DNA of 64,000 bases from contig NZ_BDBT01000003.1 in NCBI RefSeq assembly GCF_001613125.1, positions 124,001 to 188,000 on the forward strand. Reading direction: 5' to 3'. The position numbers and the translations under genes were made by a program. The first letter of the stretch is position 1; every line of letters starts with the position of its first letter. Positions 48,799 through 57,595 of this stretch are shown here, piece by piece. This DNA comes from Nocardia shimofusensis NBRC 100134. GTDB lineage: Bacteria; Actinomycetota; Actinomycetes; Mycobacteriales; Mycobacteriaceae. The notes below the pieces were generated by a model, which was not told the DNA's origin, did not search any database, and worked only from the letters and a program-made list of their open reading frames with translations.

Positions 48799-49892
48799 CG
48801 ACCGACTCCGCACGCGAAAGCAACCTCATCGCCGCACGCCTGCTGCTCGAACGCCTCGACCTCAAGCCCGAGGACCTTCAGGGGCTACCGAGTTCACCGC
48901 GCGAGGTGCCGACTTTCGCCGAATACATCCCTGTCGTCCTGGCATCCATGCCTGTCGGACACAGGACCCGCACGGGCTACAACTCCTACTGGCGGAAGCT
49001 GCTCGATTACGGCTGGGCAGACCGACGGATCGACGAGCCCACCGTGACCGAACTCAAGACCATGGTCGAACACTTCCGAACGACCCGGCAGGTGCGGCGG
49101 GCCGACCGCGGTGGCCGGGGAACCGTGACAACTTCGATCAGCGCGTTGCGCTATCTGTACCGCTACGCCATCAACGACGGCTTCATCGACGCGCTCGACG
49201 ACCCCGCCGCCAGACTGGTCAAGCCGGCGCCGCTACCGCCCACCCGTCGAGCACTACCCGACCAGATCCTCGAAGCGATCATCGAGGCCGCCGATACGAC
49301 CGGAGACGACCCCGAACTCGACTCCCTCATCCTGCGCCTGCACATCGAAACCGCCTGCCGAGCATCCGGAGCACTGTCACTGCGGCCGAAAGAGCTCGAC
49401 CCGACCCAGTGCCTGATCCTGTTGCGGGAGAAGCGGGGAACCGTCCGCTGGCAACCGGTCTCCCCCACCCTCATGAACGCACTCCTTCGTCACGCCACCG
49501 AACGAGGCGCACCCGACGACGGCCGCCTCCTGCGGTACCGCAACGGCAACCCCATCACCAATCGCCGGTACGGCAGCCTGTTCGAACGCCTGGCCGCGCA
49601 CGTTCCGGCCGTGCGCTCCCATGGCATCACTGCGCACTGGATCCGCCACACCACCCTCCGCTACGTCGAACGGCGCTTCGGAACAGCCGTAGCGAAATCC
49701 TATGGCGGGCACTCCGACAACTACCGCACCGCCAATGACATCTACACCCGCGCTGGAATCGAGGAGGTCGCCAGAGCACTGTCGGAGATCACCGGGGAGC
49801 CACATCCGCTCGCCCAGCCGGACATCTCATTCTGGCGAGGGCCACAGCCGATTCCTACGCAGGAGGTTCCAGAGGAGTTGCAGCCGGATTAG
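48795..49892 (+). CDS. Tyrosine site-specific recombinase (integrase)
   Basis: A 365-residue phage-type integrase. N-terminal SAM-like core-binding domain (TFAEYIPVVLASMPVGHRTR to about residue 140). Catalytic residues: R in TACRASGALSL, K in LREKRGTVRW, HxxR in HWIRHTTLRY, H in GGHSDNYR and the nucleophile Y in NDIYTRAGIEEV, so it looks active. GTG start overlaps the AbrB-like stop. Confidence 0.92.
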   Translation: MTTDSARESNLIAARLLLERLDLKPEDLQGLPSSPREVPTFAEYIPVVLASMPVGHRTRTGYNSYWRKLLDYGWADRRIDEPTVTELKTMVEHFRTTRQVRRADRGGRGTVTTSISALRYLYRYAINDGFIDALDDPAARLVKPAPLPPTRRALPDQILEAIIEAADTTGDDPELDSLILRLHIETACRASGALSLRPKELDPTQCLILLREKRGTVRWQPVSPTLMNALLRHATERGAPDDGRLLRYRNGNPITNRRYGSLFERLAAHVPAVRSHGITAHWIRHTTLRYVERRFGTAVAKSYGGHSDNYRTANDIYTRAGIEEVARALSEITGEPHPLAQPDISFWRGPQPIPTQEVPEELQPD

Positions 49893-50105
49893 GTGACGGT
49901 TGGTCCAGGAACCGCCTCGACCACCAGGTCGAACGGAGCCGCATCGACATGCCCCGACGTTGGTGCGACCCCACGGCCCTTCCGCTGCAAGAACTCATCG
50001 GGCACGCGAACGCCCCTCCTCAGACGACAAGCTCCGGAATCTTTCAACTCCTCACACCGTTGCACCCCATAAGGTTGACATAGAAACTATCGAGAGGGAC
50101 CGGCC
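49893..50105 (+). promoter_or_regulatory. Element right-end spacer and monooxygenase leader
   Basis: A non-coding 213-base stretch after the integrase. The end holds GGTTGACATAGAAACT (about 50074-50089), shared with the leader of the cut gene at about 47815, followed by a purine-rich ribosome site before ATG 50106. Confidence 0.6.
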
Positions 50106-51116
50106 ATGGAACTGGGACTCACCACCTTCGCCGAACGCTATCCCGTCGACGGCCGCCCGGCACCCACAGCAGCTGAACGCCTGCGCCAGGTCGTCGACGA
50201 GGCCGTTGCAGCCGAAGCCGCGGGACTCGACGTCTACGGCGTCGGCGAACACCACCGTGTCGACTTCGCCGCGTCCTCGCCCGCGGTGGTGCTGGCCGCT
50301 ATCGCCGCGCGCACCGAACGCATCCAGCTGACCAGCGCAGTCACCGTACTCAGTTCCGATGACCCGGTCCGGGTGTACCAGGACTTCGCCACACTCGACG
50401 GGCTGTCCAACGGCCGCGCGGAGCTCATGGCCGGCCGAGGAAGCTTCACCGAGTCGTTCCCGTTGTTCGGCCTCGACCTCGGCGACTACGACCAGCTATT
50501 CGAAGAGAAACTCGCCCTGCTCCTGAAGCTTCGCGAGGAAAAACCCGTCACCTGGGAAGGCAAATTCCGCTCCCCACTACGCGAGACGATCGTCTACCCC
50601 CGCACCGACAACCGGCCACTGCCGGTCTGGATCGCGGTCGGCGGCAGCCCCGAATCCGTCATCCGCGCAGGGCTGCTCGGCCTACCCCTGGCGATCGCCA
50701 TCATCGGCGGGCAACCGGCCCGCTTCGCGCCACTGGTCGATCTCTACCACCGCGCCCTCGACGAAGGCGGTCACGAGAAGCAGCCCGTCGCCGTGCACGC
50801 ACACGGCTACATCGCCGACTCCGAAGAGGCCGCAATCAGCGAATTCTGGGAGCCCTACACCAGGGCCATGAACGTCATCGGTCGGGAACGCGGCTGGGGC
50901 CGCATGACCCGCGCCCAGTTCGACGCCATGCGCGGCCCGGAAGGCTCCCTGTTCCTCGGCACCCCCGACGTCGTGGCCGAGAAAATCGCTACCGTCCGCG
51001 ACACCCTCGGCCTCGACCGCTTCATGCTCCACACCAGCGTCGGCACCCTGCCGCCGGACAAGGTGCACCACACCATCGAACTGCTCGGCGCCAAGGTCGC
51101 CCCGCAGCTGCGCTGA
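50106..51116 (+). CDS. LLM-class flavin-dependent oxidoreductase, rebuilt
   Basis: A 336-residue bacterial-luciferase-like monooxygenase (FMN or F420 dependent), complete. It has [65 protein letters not shown] and LDRFMLHTSVGTLPPDKVHH. Codons 1-117 parallel the broken copy at 47848 with roughly 85% identity by eye; the rest has no second copy in the window. Sits at the right edge of the integrated element. Confidence 0.93.
   Translation: MELGLTTFAERYPVDGRPAPTAAERLRQVVDEAVAAEAAGLDVYGVGEHHRVDFAASSPAVVLAAIAARTERIQLTSAVTVLSSDDPVRVYQDFATLDGLSNGRAELMAGRGSFTESFPLFGLDLGDYDQLFEEKLALLLKLREEKPVTWEGKFRSPLRETIVYPRTDNRPLPVWIAVGGSPESVIRAGLLGLPLAIAIIGGQPARFAPLVDLYHRALDEGGHEKQPVAVHAHGYIADSEEAAISEFWEPYTRAMNVIGRERGWGRMTRAQFDAMRGPEGSLFLGTPDVVAEKIATVRDTLGLDRFMLHTSVGTLPPDKVHHTIELLGAKVAPQLR
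50444..50456 (+). other. Right attachment-site core
   Basis: Second copy of CTTCACCGAGTCG, within codons 113-117 of the rebuilt gene. Sequence to its left is homologous to the truncated gene; to its right it is not. Confidence 0.6.
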
Positions 51117-51196
51117 ACTCGATCGGACAGCAGCGAAGGCCGCGGCGCGTAGCCACACGTACCGATCGCTGTCCAGCCGATACGTGGCGTTCGACT

Positions 51197-51565
51197 TCAT
51201 CCTGGCGCTCTGACCTCACATCGCTGAGAGGGCGCCAGCTGCTTGTCCGGCCGGAGGGGCAATGACGGGCTCCGTCGTCCGGTCCACGGTGAGCGAGAGT
51301 CGTTCATCGGTGTGTGTGCAGGTTGCAGCGTATCCGGCCAGGGTGCGGTGGCCCAGGGCGGAAGGTCTGGGGTGGCGATAAATCGGTGCCGCCACTTCGC
51401 CACAGTCATCGCTGTCACCCCGACCGCCGCGGCAACGTGCGCGTTCGCTGCACCGGGTTCCGCGCACGCCAGCACGATCCGGCACCGCAACGCATACGCG
51501 TGCGTCGATGTCGCCACCCACGCACTCCGGACCAGTTCCCGCCGCTGCGCCTGCGACACCGTCAA
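51197..51565 (-). pseudogene. IS630-type transposase N-terminal remnant
   Basis: The first 65 residues look like an IS630-family helix-turn-helix: SQAQRRELVRSAW, YALRCRIVLACAEPGAANAHV and GVTAMTVAKWRHRF. The expected downstream linker and DDE catalytic domain are missing or frame-shifted. A second frame (51216-51521) continues a little. It marks past insertion-sequence activity after the monooxygenase gene. Confidence 0.65.
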
Positions 51566-51690
51566 CTCCCGACCGCAGCCTCCCTGTCGTCGCTACGGCC
51601 GAATCCTACTCGTAAGAAACGTATTTCAGGCGCATGGCACTAGCCGGGCAGGCAAGGTGACGGCCCTATCCTGCTCGTCGTCAGCGGCAT

Positions 51691-53169
51691 TCAGCGGCGC
51701 TGCGCTCGCCAGAACTCGCTGCCGATTAGAGGTGGCGCATCGCACCCCCATGCCTCTCGCGTCGGGGTGAGCAGTCCTACCAGGCCCGCCGGCTGCGGTT
51801 CTCCGACCTCTACGCGCCGCGCGGGAGGAAGTCCGTCCAGCACCCGGAAGGGCAGCAGCCGCCCCGCTACCACGCCGGAGCGTGCGGCTGCACTGACGAA
51901 CACCGCTTCACTCCTTTCAGGGTGAAGTTCCGGTGGTAGATAATCTCCGTCAGGGGTGACACGCGCCCGCGCGACCCACGCTTCGTTGATCATGACGACC
52001 GCATCAGCGTCTAGTTCCAGAGCAGTTTGTGCTACCTCGCTCGCTACAGCCTGCTTGCCGTGCACATCGGCGGCCATGTGCAGTCGACTTCCCACCATTA
52101 CACCTCGGCGGAAGTAATGTGTGAACCATCCGTGATCCTGGCCAGACTGCAGAATACCGACAGCCAGCTTCGCGTAGAGGCTTACGAGAGCGTTCAGTTG
52201 ATCTACCTTCTGCAAGCCGCCTAGCGCCTCGACCGAGAACTTCGGCGCCTCCCCGTACGGCTTCTCCAAGGCCAGAAATCTCCGGACTTCTGGATCGGAT
52301 TCAATGCGATGGCTCCTGAATTCGGTGATAACGCTTCCATCGGAAAAGCGGCGCCGAGTTGTCCGAATCGAGCGGCTCGAGACCATACAGGGAAGCCTTC
52401 CGCCAAGAGGATACTCGTCGATTTCCTCGACATTTGCCAGCCTGGACTCGGTATCATCGAGTACCGAATATGACACGATGGCAGGGATGTACCCGAGGAG
52501 CTTGTGACAGTTCATCACCAACTCGCGAAGCCGACCGTAAGCGTGCGATAGCACGGTGAGAAGCTCGTGGTCCGGCATATCGTCGGCAACCCAGCGACGT
52601 TCGAACAAGACACTCGCTCGCTGCCTGGCCATCATCGACATCTTCGTCTCGTTCAAAGCAGACATCACCTCGTCTACTGTGAGCTCAACAGGCGCTTCGG
52701 TGGTCGACTTCGCTGCGGCGACATAGTCTGCGCGCAGAAACTCTTCCCACGAGCGACGCTCCGAGTTCGCGGCGGCCGCCTCCTCCTCGTAGTTGACGAC
52801 CAGGTGCACCATCATCCGAGAATGAGTCTTCAAGTCACCTTGCTTCACTACCTTATTTCGCGAGTCGACGATCCAGCGAAGGATTCGGTCAGCTCTCATC
52901 TTCGCCTGTTCGGACGGATACCACGAGTCGAAGTCCGGGATTTGAGATTTCGCGCTCTGGAGGACGAAGGTTACATTCCGGAGCGCTTGGATCGCGGAGT
53001 TCAAGGCATCCCGAAAATCATCGGGGTCGAGGTAGGACTCGCCACACTCGTGCCAACGTCGATGAGCTTCGCGCAAGCGGGACTCAGCAGCTTCGAGCGG
53101 ACAGCCGTCCGGGCACGCCCTGTACTCATACTCACACCATGAAGCTGGCTTGATCAGGATTTCCTCCAC
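51691..53169 (-). CDS. Uncharacterised protein in a lower-GC patch
   Basis: About 492 residues from GTG 53169; the frame stays open to 53385 but the added part looks non-natural. Near the N-terminus it has Cys/Trp/His-rich LIKPASWCEYEYRACPDGC and EAHRRWHECGESYLDP, then a long helical region with WYPSEQAKMRADRILRWIVD and SRNKVVKQGDL, and a beta-rich C-terminus. The general pattern is shared by a broad family of unknown function. Sampled lines have about 47% GC (52801-52860) and 57% (52141-52200), against 75% at 30001-30060, suggesting recent transfer. No catalytic motif was recognised. Confidence 0.75.
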   Translation of the reverse strand: MEEILIKPASWCEYEYRACPDGCPLEAAESRLREAHRRWHECGESYLDPDDFRDALNSAIQALRNVTFVLQSAKSQIPDFDSWYPSEQAKMRADRILRWIVDSRNKVVKQGDLKTHSRMMVHLVVNYEEEAAAANSERRSWEEFLRADYVAAAKSTTEAPVELTVDEVMSALNETKMSMMARQRASVLFERRWVADDMPDHELLTVLSHAYGRLRELVMNCHKLLGYIPAIVSYSVLDDTESRLANVEEIDEYPLGGRLPCMVSSRSIRTTRRRFSDGSVITEFRSHRIESDPEVRRFLALEKPYGEAPKFSVEALGGLQKVDQLNALVSLYAKLAVGILQSGQDHGWFTHYFRRGVMVGSRLHMAADVHGKQAVASEVAQTALELDADAVVMINEAWVARARVTPDGDYLPPELHPERSEAVFVSAAARSGVVAGRLLPFRVLDGLPPARRVEVGEPQPAGLVGLLTPTREAWGCDAPPLIGSEFWRAQRR

Positions 53170-53422
53170 GGGGGAACCATAGGACGCAATGAGGTCCGCG
53201 AGCAACGACTTTCGCGCGCATCTCGGACCCGCCTTCGAATGACAGGACGTGTCGCTTCTTCCGCAATTGCCAGCCCCTCGAAGCACGTCTTCGCTGAGCG
53301 CCGTCAAGCTGACCGGGACCGACGCCCGAGAGCGACCTGAGCCGCCGAGGCCCCCGGTCGCCCCGGATCGGCGCGCAACGAGCAAGTATCACTGTCCACC
53401 GCAGCGAAAGACACATTGCGAA

Positions 53423-53460
53423 GTAGGTCGATCCATGAAATATTTCATGGATGAACCTAC
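53423..53460. promoter_or_regulatory. 38-bp palindrome over a start codon (operator candidate)
   Basis: The inner 22 bases (53431-53452) are perfectly palindromic with half-site ATCCATGAAAT. Outer arms GTAGGT (53423-53428) and ACCTAC (53455-53460) are also complementary, with two mismatched bases per side between. It covers ATG 53451. The symmetry fits a dimeric repressor such as the XRE-domain protein encoded downstream. Confidence 0.75.
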
Positions 53461-54134
53461 AGCCTCAGCTACTTGTGGACTCCCTGGTTCGCGAGCATGA
53501 GTCGGCGCTGGCGCGTTTGCATGCCGACCTGCACGAGGCAGTGCTCGAATCTGCCACCCGATGGGCCGACCGGTTCACCGACCCCGCCGATCTCGGTGGT
53601 CAGACGCGATGTGTGACCGTGCGCCAAACCTTGCTGCACATGGACGAGTGCAGGCCGACTGATTCCGGCGCTTCGCTGATCATGTCCACCGGACCTGGCA
53701 TGTCGGTTGTCCTGCGTGACAGACACGGCCACCGAGTGCGGGTTCGCAAGTACCCGACCGATAACTTCGGGACCAGGCTGCGGGTGGTCATGACTCCGCC
53801 ACCAGGTCAGCGCGAGACCGCGGCCGAAGGCCAGCAGCTCGTTCTCGACGAGGGCCAGGAGCACCCGGTTTTCGATCCGGCCACGACAGCCGGGAAGTTC
53901 GACCTGTTCATCCTGTGGTGGCTCGACAGCGAACAGCTCGGACTCGCGGGAGCCGAACTGGCCGCCGTGGTCGAGATCGACGACGCGAAGATGGTGCGGA
54001 TACTCGCCAGCTGCCCCTTGCCTGCGCCGACACCCCGCACTTCCACGACCGATACCGAGACCGACCCACTGCTGGTCGACGACTTCGACGAGTTCGACGA
54101 AGATGGTGAACAGACCGGTGACGCCCCTGCCTGA
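53451..54134 (+). CDS. Uncharacterised protein upstream of XRE/ImmA gene
   Basis: A 227-residue protein. Helical N-terminus (QPQLLVDSLVREHESALARL), a beta-rich centre (GPGMSVVLRDRHGHRVRVRK) and an acidic C-terminal tail (LLVDDFDEFDEDGEQTGD). No known family. The ATG lies within the palindrome and has no ribosome site, so the mRNA may be leaderless. Sixty bases before the XRE/ImmA gene, the likely operon partner. Confidence 0.8.
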   Translation: MNLQPQLLVDSLVREHESALARLHADLHEAVLESATRWADRFTDPADLGGQTRCVTVRQTLLHMDECRPTDSGASLIMSTGPGMSVVLRDRHGHRVRVRKYPTDNFGTRLRVVMTPPPGQRETAAEGQQLVLDEGQEHPVFDPATTAGKFDLFILWWLDSEQLGLAGAELAAVVEIDDAKMVRILASCPLPAPTPRTSTTDTETDPLLVDDFDEFDEDGEQTGDAPA

Positions 54135-54194
54135 TCACCAATCGGGCGGGTCGCCGCAGCGGCCGATCGGCGATCTTGTTGAATCGACGATGCG

Positions 54195-55424
54195 ATGACA
54201 ACAGTCGATGTGTACGGACTCCGGATACGGCAGGCGCGGGTGCTGCGCCGAATGACCAGCAAGGCAGTGATGGCTGAGCTGGGATGGAAGGGCGCCCGGC
54301 AAACCCGGCTCGAGCAAGCCCAGCAGACCACACTCGACGCGGCGGAGGCCGAGAAGCTGGCTCACGTGCTCCGGTTCTCTACGTCGTTTCTCACCACACC
54401 GCCACGCTCCCGGGTCAGCGCGAGCGATCTGCTCTTCCGCGCGCCGCGGTCGACGAGCGCGGGCGAAAAGGAGTACCTGGCCCAGTTCGCCGCGGTGGCC
54501 GGCGACTTCCTCGACGAACTCGATGGCCGATGGCCTCTGCCCCCGGTCAAAGTACCGTCCCTCGACAGCAGCACGGCAACCGCCCTCGCTGCGGCGCAAG
54601 TGCGGCAGCGGCTCGGCGTCGAGACCGACGCCCCGATCCCCTACCTGACCTACGAACTCGAGCGAGCAGGCGTACCCGTGATCATGCGCGTCCGCCACCG
54701 CAAATCCACCAACTCACTCAGTTGGACCCCCGGAGACGACGACTCCGGCCTGAGCGAGAAGCATCTGGGCTACTCGACCCGCGTCGGCGAGTACAGCGAG
54801 CGCCCGTTGGTCGTCGTACGCACCAGCGAGTCCTGGGAACGCACCCGATGGACCATCGCCCACGAGATCGGGCACCTCACGCTCCATTCCCGGGCACCGG
54901 AGATCAGCGCCGAGGCAGAACTGCAGGCATCGCTCTTTGCCTCGGAACTGCTGGCACCTGCCCGCGCAATCGCTCCTGAATTGCCGAAGGTGCCCTCCCT
55001 GCTCAACCTGGTACCGCTCAAGCTCAAGTGGGGGATCTCGATCGGAGCCTTGATCCGGCATCTCGAATCCTCCGGGCTGATCGACACCAACCGATACGAA
55101 ATGTTGAGCAGGCAGCTCTACACCCGCATCAATCCCGATACCGGACACACCTGGGGCAGAACCGAACCCGGCTGGGACGCACGGCAAATCGAACGTCCCC
55201 GTCTCCTCGCACGATGGGTGGAGCGCTGCTACGGCGCGACTTCGGCAACGATGCTCGCATCCCAGCAACTCATCTGGCCCCAGGACCTCATCGAAGACTT
55301 CCTCGCAGGCCAACGCTCAGCACCGAACCGGACCCCATTCACCCCCCGCGAATCCCAGCCGCTTCACACCGAGACATCGGTGATCGTCGCAACCGACAGA
55401 TTCCGCGAGCGTCGACGCGCCTGA
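54195..55424 (+). CDS. XRE-family regulator with ImmA/IrrE metallopeptidase domain
   Basis: A 409-residue two-domain protein. An N-terminal helix-turn-helix (YGLRIRQARVLRRMTSKAV, about 5-65) is followed by a zinc peptidase domain with WTIAHEIGHLTLHS (HExxH, about residue 222) and a downstream Glu-rich helix (EAELQASLFASELLAPA). ImmA/IrrE peptidases cleave repressors to switch on mobile or stress genes. The C-terminal 130 residues are family-specific. Directly upstream of the Gabija pair. Confidence 0.9.
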   Translation: MTTVDVYGLRIRQARVLRRMTSKAVMAELGWKGARQTRLEQAQQTTLDAAEAEKLAHVLRFSTSFLTTPPRSRVSASDLLFRAPRSTSAGEKEYLAQFAAVAGDFLDELDGRWPLPPVKVPSLDSSTATALAAAQVRQRLGVETDAPIPYLTYELERAGVPVIMRVRHRKSTNSLSWTPGDDDSGLSEKHLGYSTRVGEYSERPLVVVRTSESWERTRWTIAHEIGHLTLHSRAPEISAEAELQASLFASELLAPARAIAPELPKVPSLLNLVPLKLKWGISIGALIRHLESSGLIDTNRYEMLSRQLYTRINPDTGHTWGRTEPGWDARQIERPRLLARWVERCYGATSATMLASQQLIWPQDLIEDFLAGQRSAPNRTPFTPRESQPLHTETSVIVATDRFRERRRA

Positions 55425-55732
55425 GAAATTCCGATCTGCCTCCCGCACAACGAACTACGGCTACGACGGGCGACGGTACGGTGCGACGAGAAGGCGGGGT
55501 CTTCCACGACCGAGGGGCGCCTTCGCGACGATTCCACTCCTACGAGTACATAGATAGGTGGGGCAGACCACGATCATCCACTCATGCACCAGTTCCGTGC
55601 AACGTTCGGCATGCGATCGAGACCCCGGTGGCGAAGCCTGCCTCCGAGTACGAGAGACTACCTCGCCGCAACTGCTTGCGGCGGTGGGATGCGGCGCTCT
55701 GTTCCGGCCGGCAAAGGACAGCGGGGGTACAC
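55425..55732 (+). promoter_or_regulatory. Spacer before gajA, with a small hairpin
   Basis: A 308-base region with no convincing gene. An 8-bp hairpin (CGCCGCAA-CTGC-TTGCGGCG) lies at 55664-55683, about 50 bases before gajA. GTACATAGATAGG near 55550 could be a -10 region. It probably holds the Gabija promoter. Confidence 0.4.
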
Positions 55733-57595
55733 GTGTTTGTTTCCGAAATCGTGACGAGCAACTTCCGGTCGTGCCGTGAGGTTCGCGTGCCACTTCGTGC
55801 TGGGGTCACCGTTCTGGCCGGCGAGAACAACGCGGGCAAGACAACGGTGATCGATGCTCTACGCCACCTGACCGACGCGCTGGACGGCCGACGAGGACCC
55901 GCGCTGGCGGAAGGCGACGTGCACGACGGTAGCGGGCCCGACGACCAGGTGCGATTGGAGGCGAAACTCGCCGGGATCGGCCCTGAGCAGTCCGGCACCT
56001 ACTACGAGGCCCTTCTGCCCGGTGCCGGTCCTGACGGTGAGCGCTCGGCTCACTGGTCGTTGACCTACACCCGGCCCGAATTGGGTCGTCGCCGTGGTAC
56101 GACGGTGTGGCACCAGGGACAGGGGCGTGAGGTTGCGGGCGAGCCTGCCATCCGGACGGCAGTCCGCCACGTCCACTTTCCGGCATTGCGTGACGCAGTT
56201 CGGGACATGGGCGTCGCGGGCGGTGCTCGAATCCGAGTAATGCTGGAGGCATTGCTCGGGGCGCGAGAGCAGGTCGATGCGTTCGTCGATCGTGCAGGCG
56301 GAATTCTCACCAGTCTGGCAGAAGACCCAACCATGAAGGCGGTGAGCAAGGCCGTCAATGCACCGTTAGGGGCCATTACCTCCGGCGCTCATCATCAACA
56401 GGCTGGGTTGTCGGTGACCGACCCCAGCCTGGCCGCGATCTCGCGTGCGCTACGGATGCTGCTCGGTGACGCCGAGCTCCCGCTCACCGCCTCTATCGAC
56501 ATTTCCGGGCTGGGCTACGCGAACGCCCTGTACATCGCGACGGTCCTCGCCGAACTCGATACCGCCCGCGAAGCGGATCTGACCCTGCTTCTGGTCGAAG
56601 AACCCGAAGCGCATCTCCACCCTCAGCTGCAGATGCTGTTGCTGCGTTACCTCAAGCGCCGCACAGAAGAGTCACGCAAGCGAATCGCGGACGATCCAGC
56701 ACAGCCGGCCGGTCATATCCAGGTCGTGTTGACCACCCATTCACCGACGTTGTCTGCAGCAGTGAGCATTCAGGACCTGGTGGTGATGACACGCACTCCT
56801 CGGCAGGAAGGCGCGGGCTGGCAGGCTCGTCCCATCGCCGTCGCCGAGATGGGCTTGGCCCCCAAACAGATCAAGCAACTCGACCGGTATCTCGATGTAA
56901 CCAAGAGCGCGATGCTCTACGCAGCGCGAACGATTCTGGTCGAAGGGCTCTCGGAGGCCTTGTTGCTGCCGGCGATGGCCGATCTCGTGCTCGCCGCACC
57001 CCTACAGGCGGACTCGGAGCAGCGGGCGGCGGCGAGGGAATCGACCGACCGGTTTCACGGTTCGACGGTGATCCTCGTCGATGGGGTGGATTTCGACCCT
57101 TACCTGAAAGTCTTGCTGACGCCGGTCAGGAGCGCCCGTATCGGTCAGCGCATCGCTGTCATCACCGATACCGACACCTCAACCAAGGGCGAGGAGCCAT
57201 CACGCGTCGGGAAGGCCCGTGCTCTGGCCCGACAGACCGGTGCAGACGCAGATGTCCTAAGCATCTTTCTGGCCCAGCACACGTTCGAGCCGACGCTGAT
57301 GTGCCCGCAGAATATGGAACTGCTGCATGCAGCGTTCAAGGAGTGCGCTCCGAACTCCGAGCATCGATGGAAACCAATCATCGATGCCGAGGTCACGCAG
57401 CGACCTGAACTCTTCCGGCTTCTGTTCGTGCGCAGCGACAAGGATTCTGCGGCCCAAGGAACGGCGATCTCGAAGGCCGAATTCGCCCACGCCCTCGCTG
57501 ATCGCCTTACCCCTGGTTGCGGATTCGTTGTGCCCGACAATCTCGTACAAGCGATCCGCTACATCGCCGGTCCCGTCCAGACCGATAGCCAGTGA
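55733..57595 (+). CDS. gajA: Gabija defence nuclease GajA (OLD-family ATPase-TOPRIM)
   Basis: A 620-residue protein. ABC-type ATPase: Walker A GENNAGKT (30-37), signature-like ISGLGYANALYI, Walker B LLLVEEPEAHLHP (about 286-298) and the His switch TTHSPTLSA. TOPRIM nuclease: conserved Glu in VEGLSEALLLPAM (E404), VDGVDF and ITDTDTS with D479 and D481. This order is that of OLD/GajA nucleases. In Gabija, GajA nicks phage DNA when nucleotides fall. GTG 55733 has GGGGGT upstream. Its stop overlaps gajB (GTGA). Confidence 0.9.
   Translation: MFVSEIVTSNFRSCREVRVPLRAGVTVLAGENNAGKTTVIDALRHLTDALDGRRGPALAEGDVHDGSGPDDQVRLEAKLAGIGPEQSGTYYEALLPGAGPDGERSAHWSLTYTRPELGRRRGTTVWHQGQGREVAGEPAIRTAVRHVHFPALRDAVRDMGVAGGARIRVMLEALLGAREQVDAFVDRAGGILTSLAEDPTMKAVSKAVNAPLGAITSGAHHQQAGLSVTDPSLAAISRALRMLLGDAELPLTASIDISGLGYANALYIATVLAELDTAREADLTLLLVEEPEAHLHPQLQMLLLRYLKRRTEESRKRIADDPAQPAGHIQVVLTTHSPTLSAAVSIQDLVVMTRTPRQEGAGWQARPIAVAEMGLAPKQIKQLDRYLDVTKSAMLYAARTILVEGLSEALLLPAMADLVLAAPLQADSEQRAAARESTDRFHGSTVILVDGVDFDPYLKVLLTPVRSARIGQRIAVITDTDTSTKGEEPSRVGKARALARQTGADADVLSIFLAQHTFEPTLMCPQNMELLHAAFKECAPNSEHRWKPIIDAEVTQRPELFRLLFVRSDKDSAAQGTAISKAEFAHALADRLTPGCGFVVPDNLVQAIRYIAGPVQTDSQ

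Larger units (their letters stand above)
48199..50456 (+). mobile_element. 2.26-kb integrative element in the monooxygenase gene
   Basis: It lies between two copies of a 13-bp direct repeat (CTTCACCGAGTCG) at 48186-48198 and 50444-50456. It carries an AbrB-like gene, a tyrosine recombinase, and at its right end about 385 bases that are a diverged copy of the host gene's leader and first 117 codons. Insertion therefore rebuilds a full-length gene with a new promoter. An alternative is that these genes are the left end of a larger element with its other end outside the window. Confidence 0.65.
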
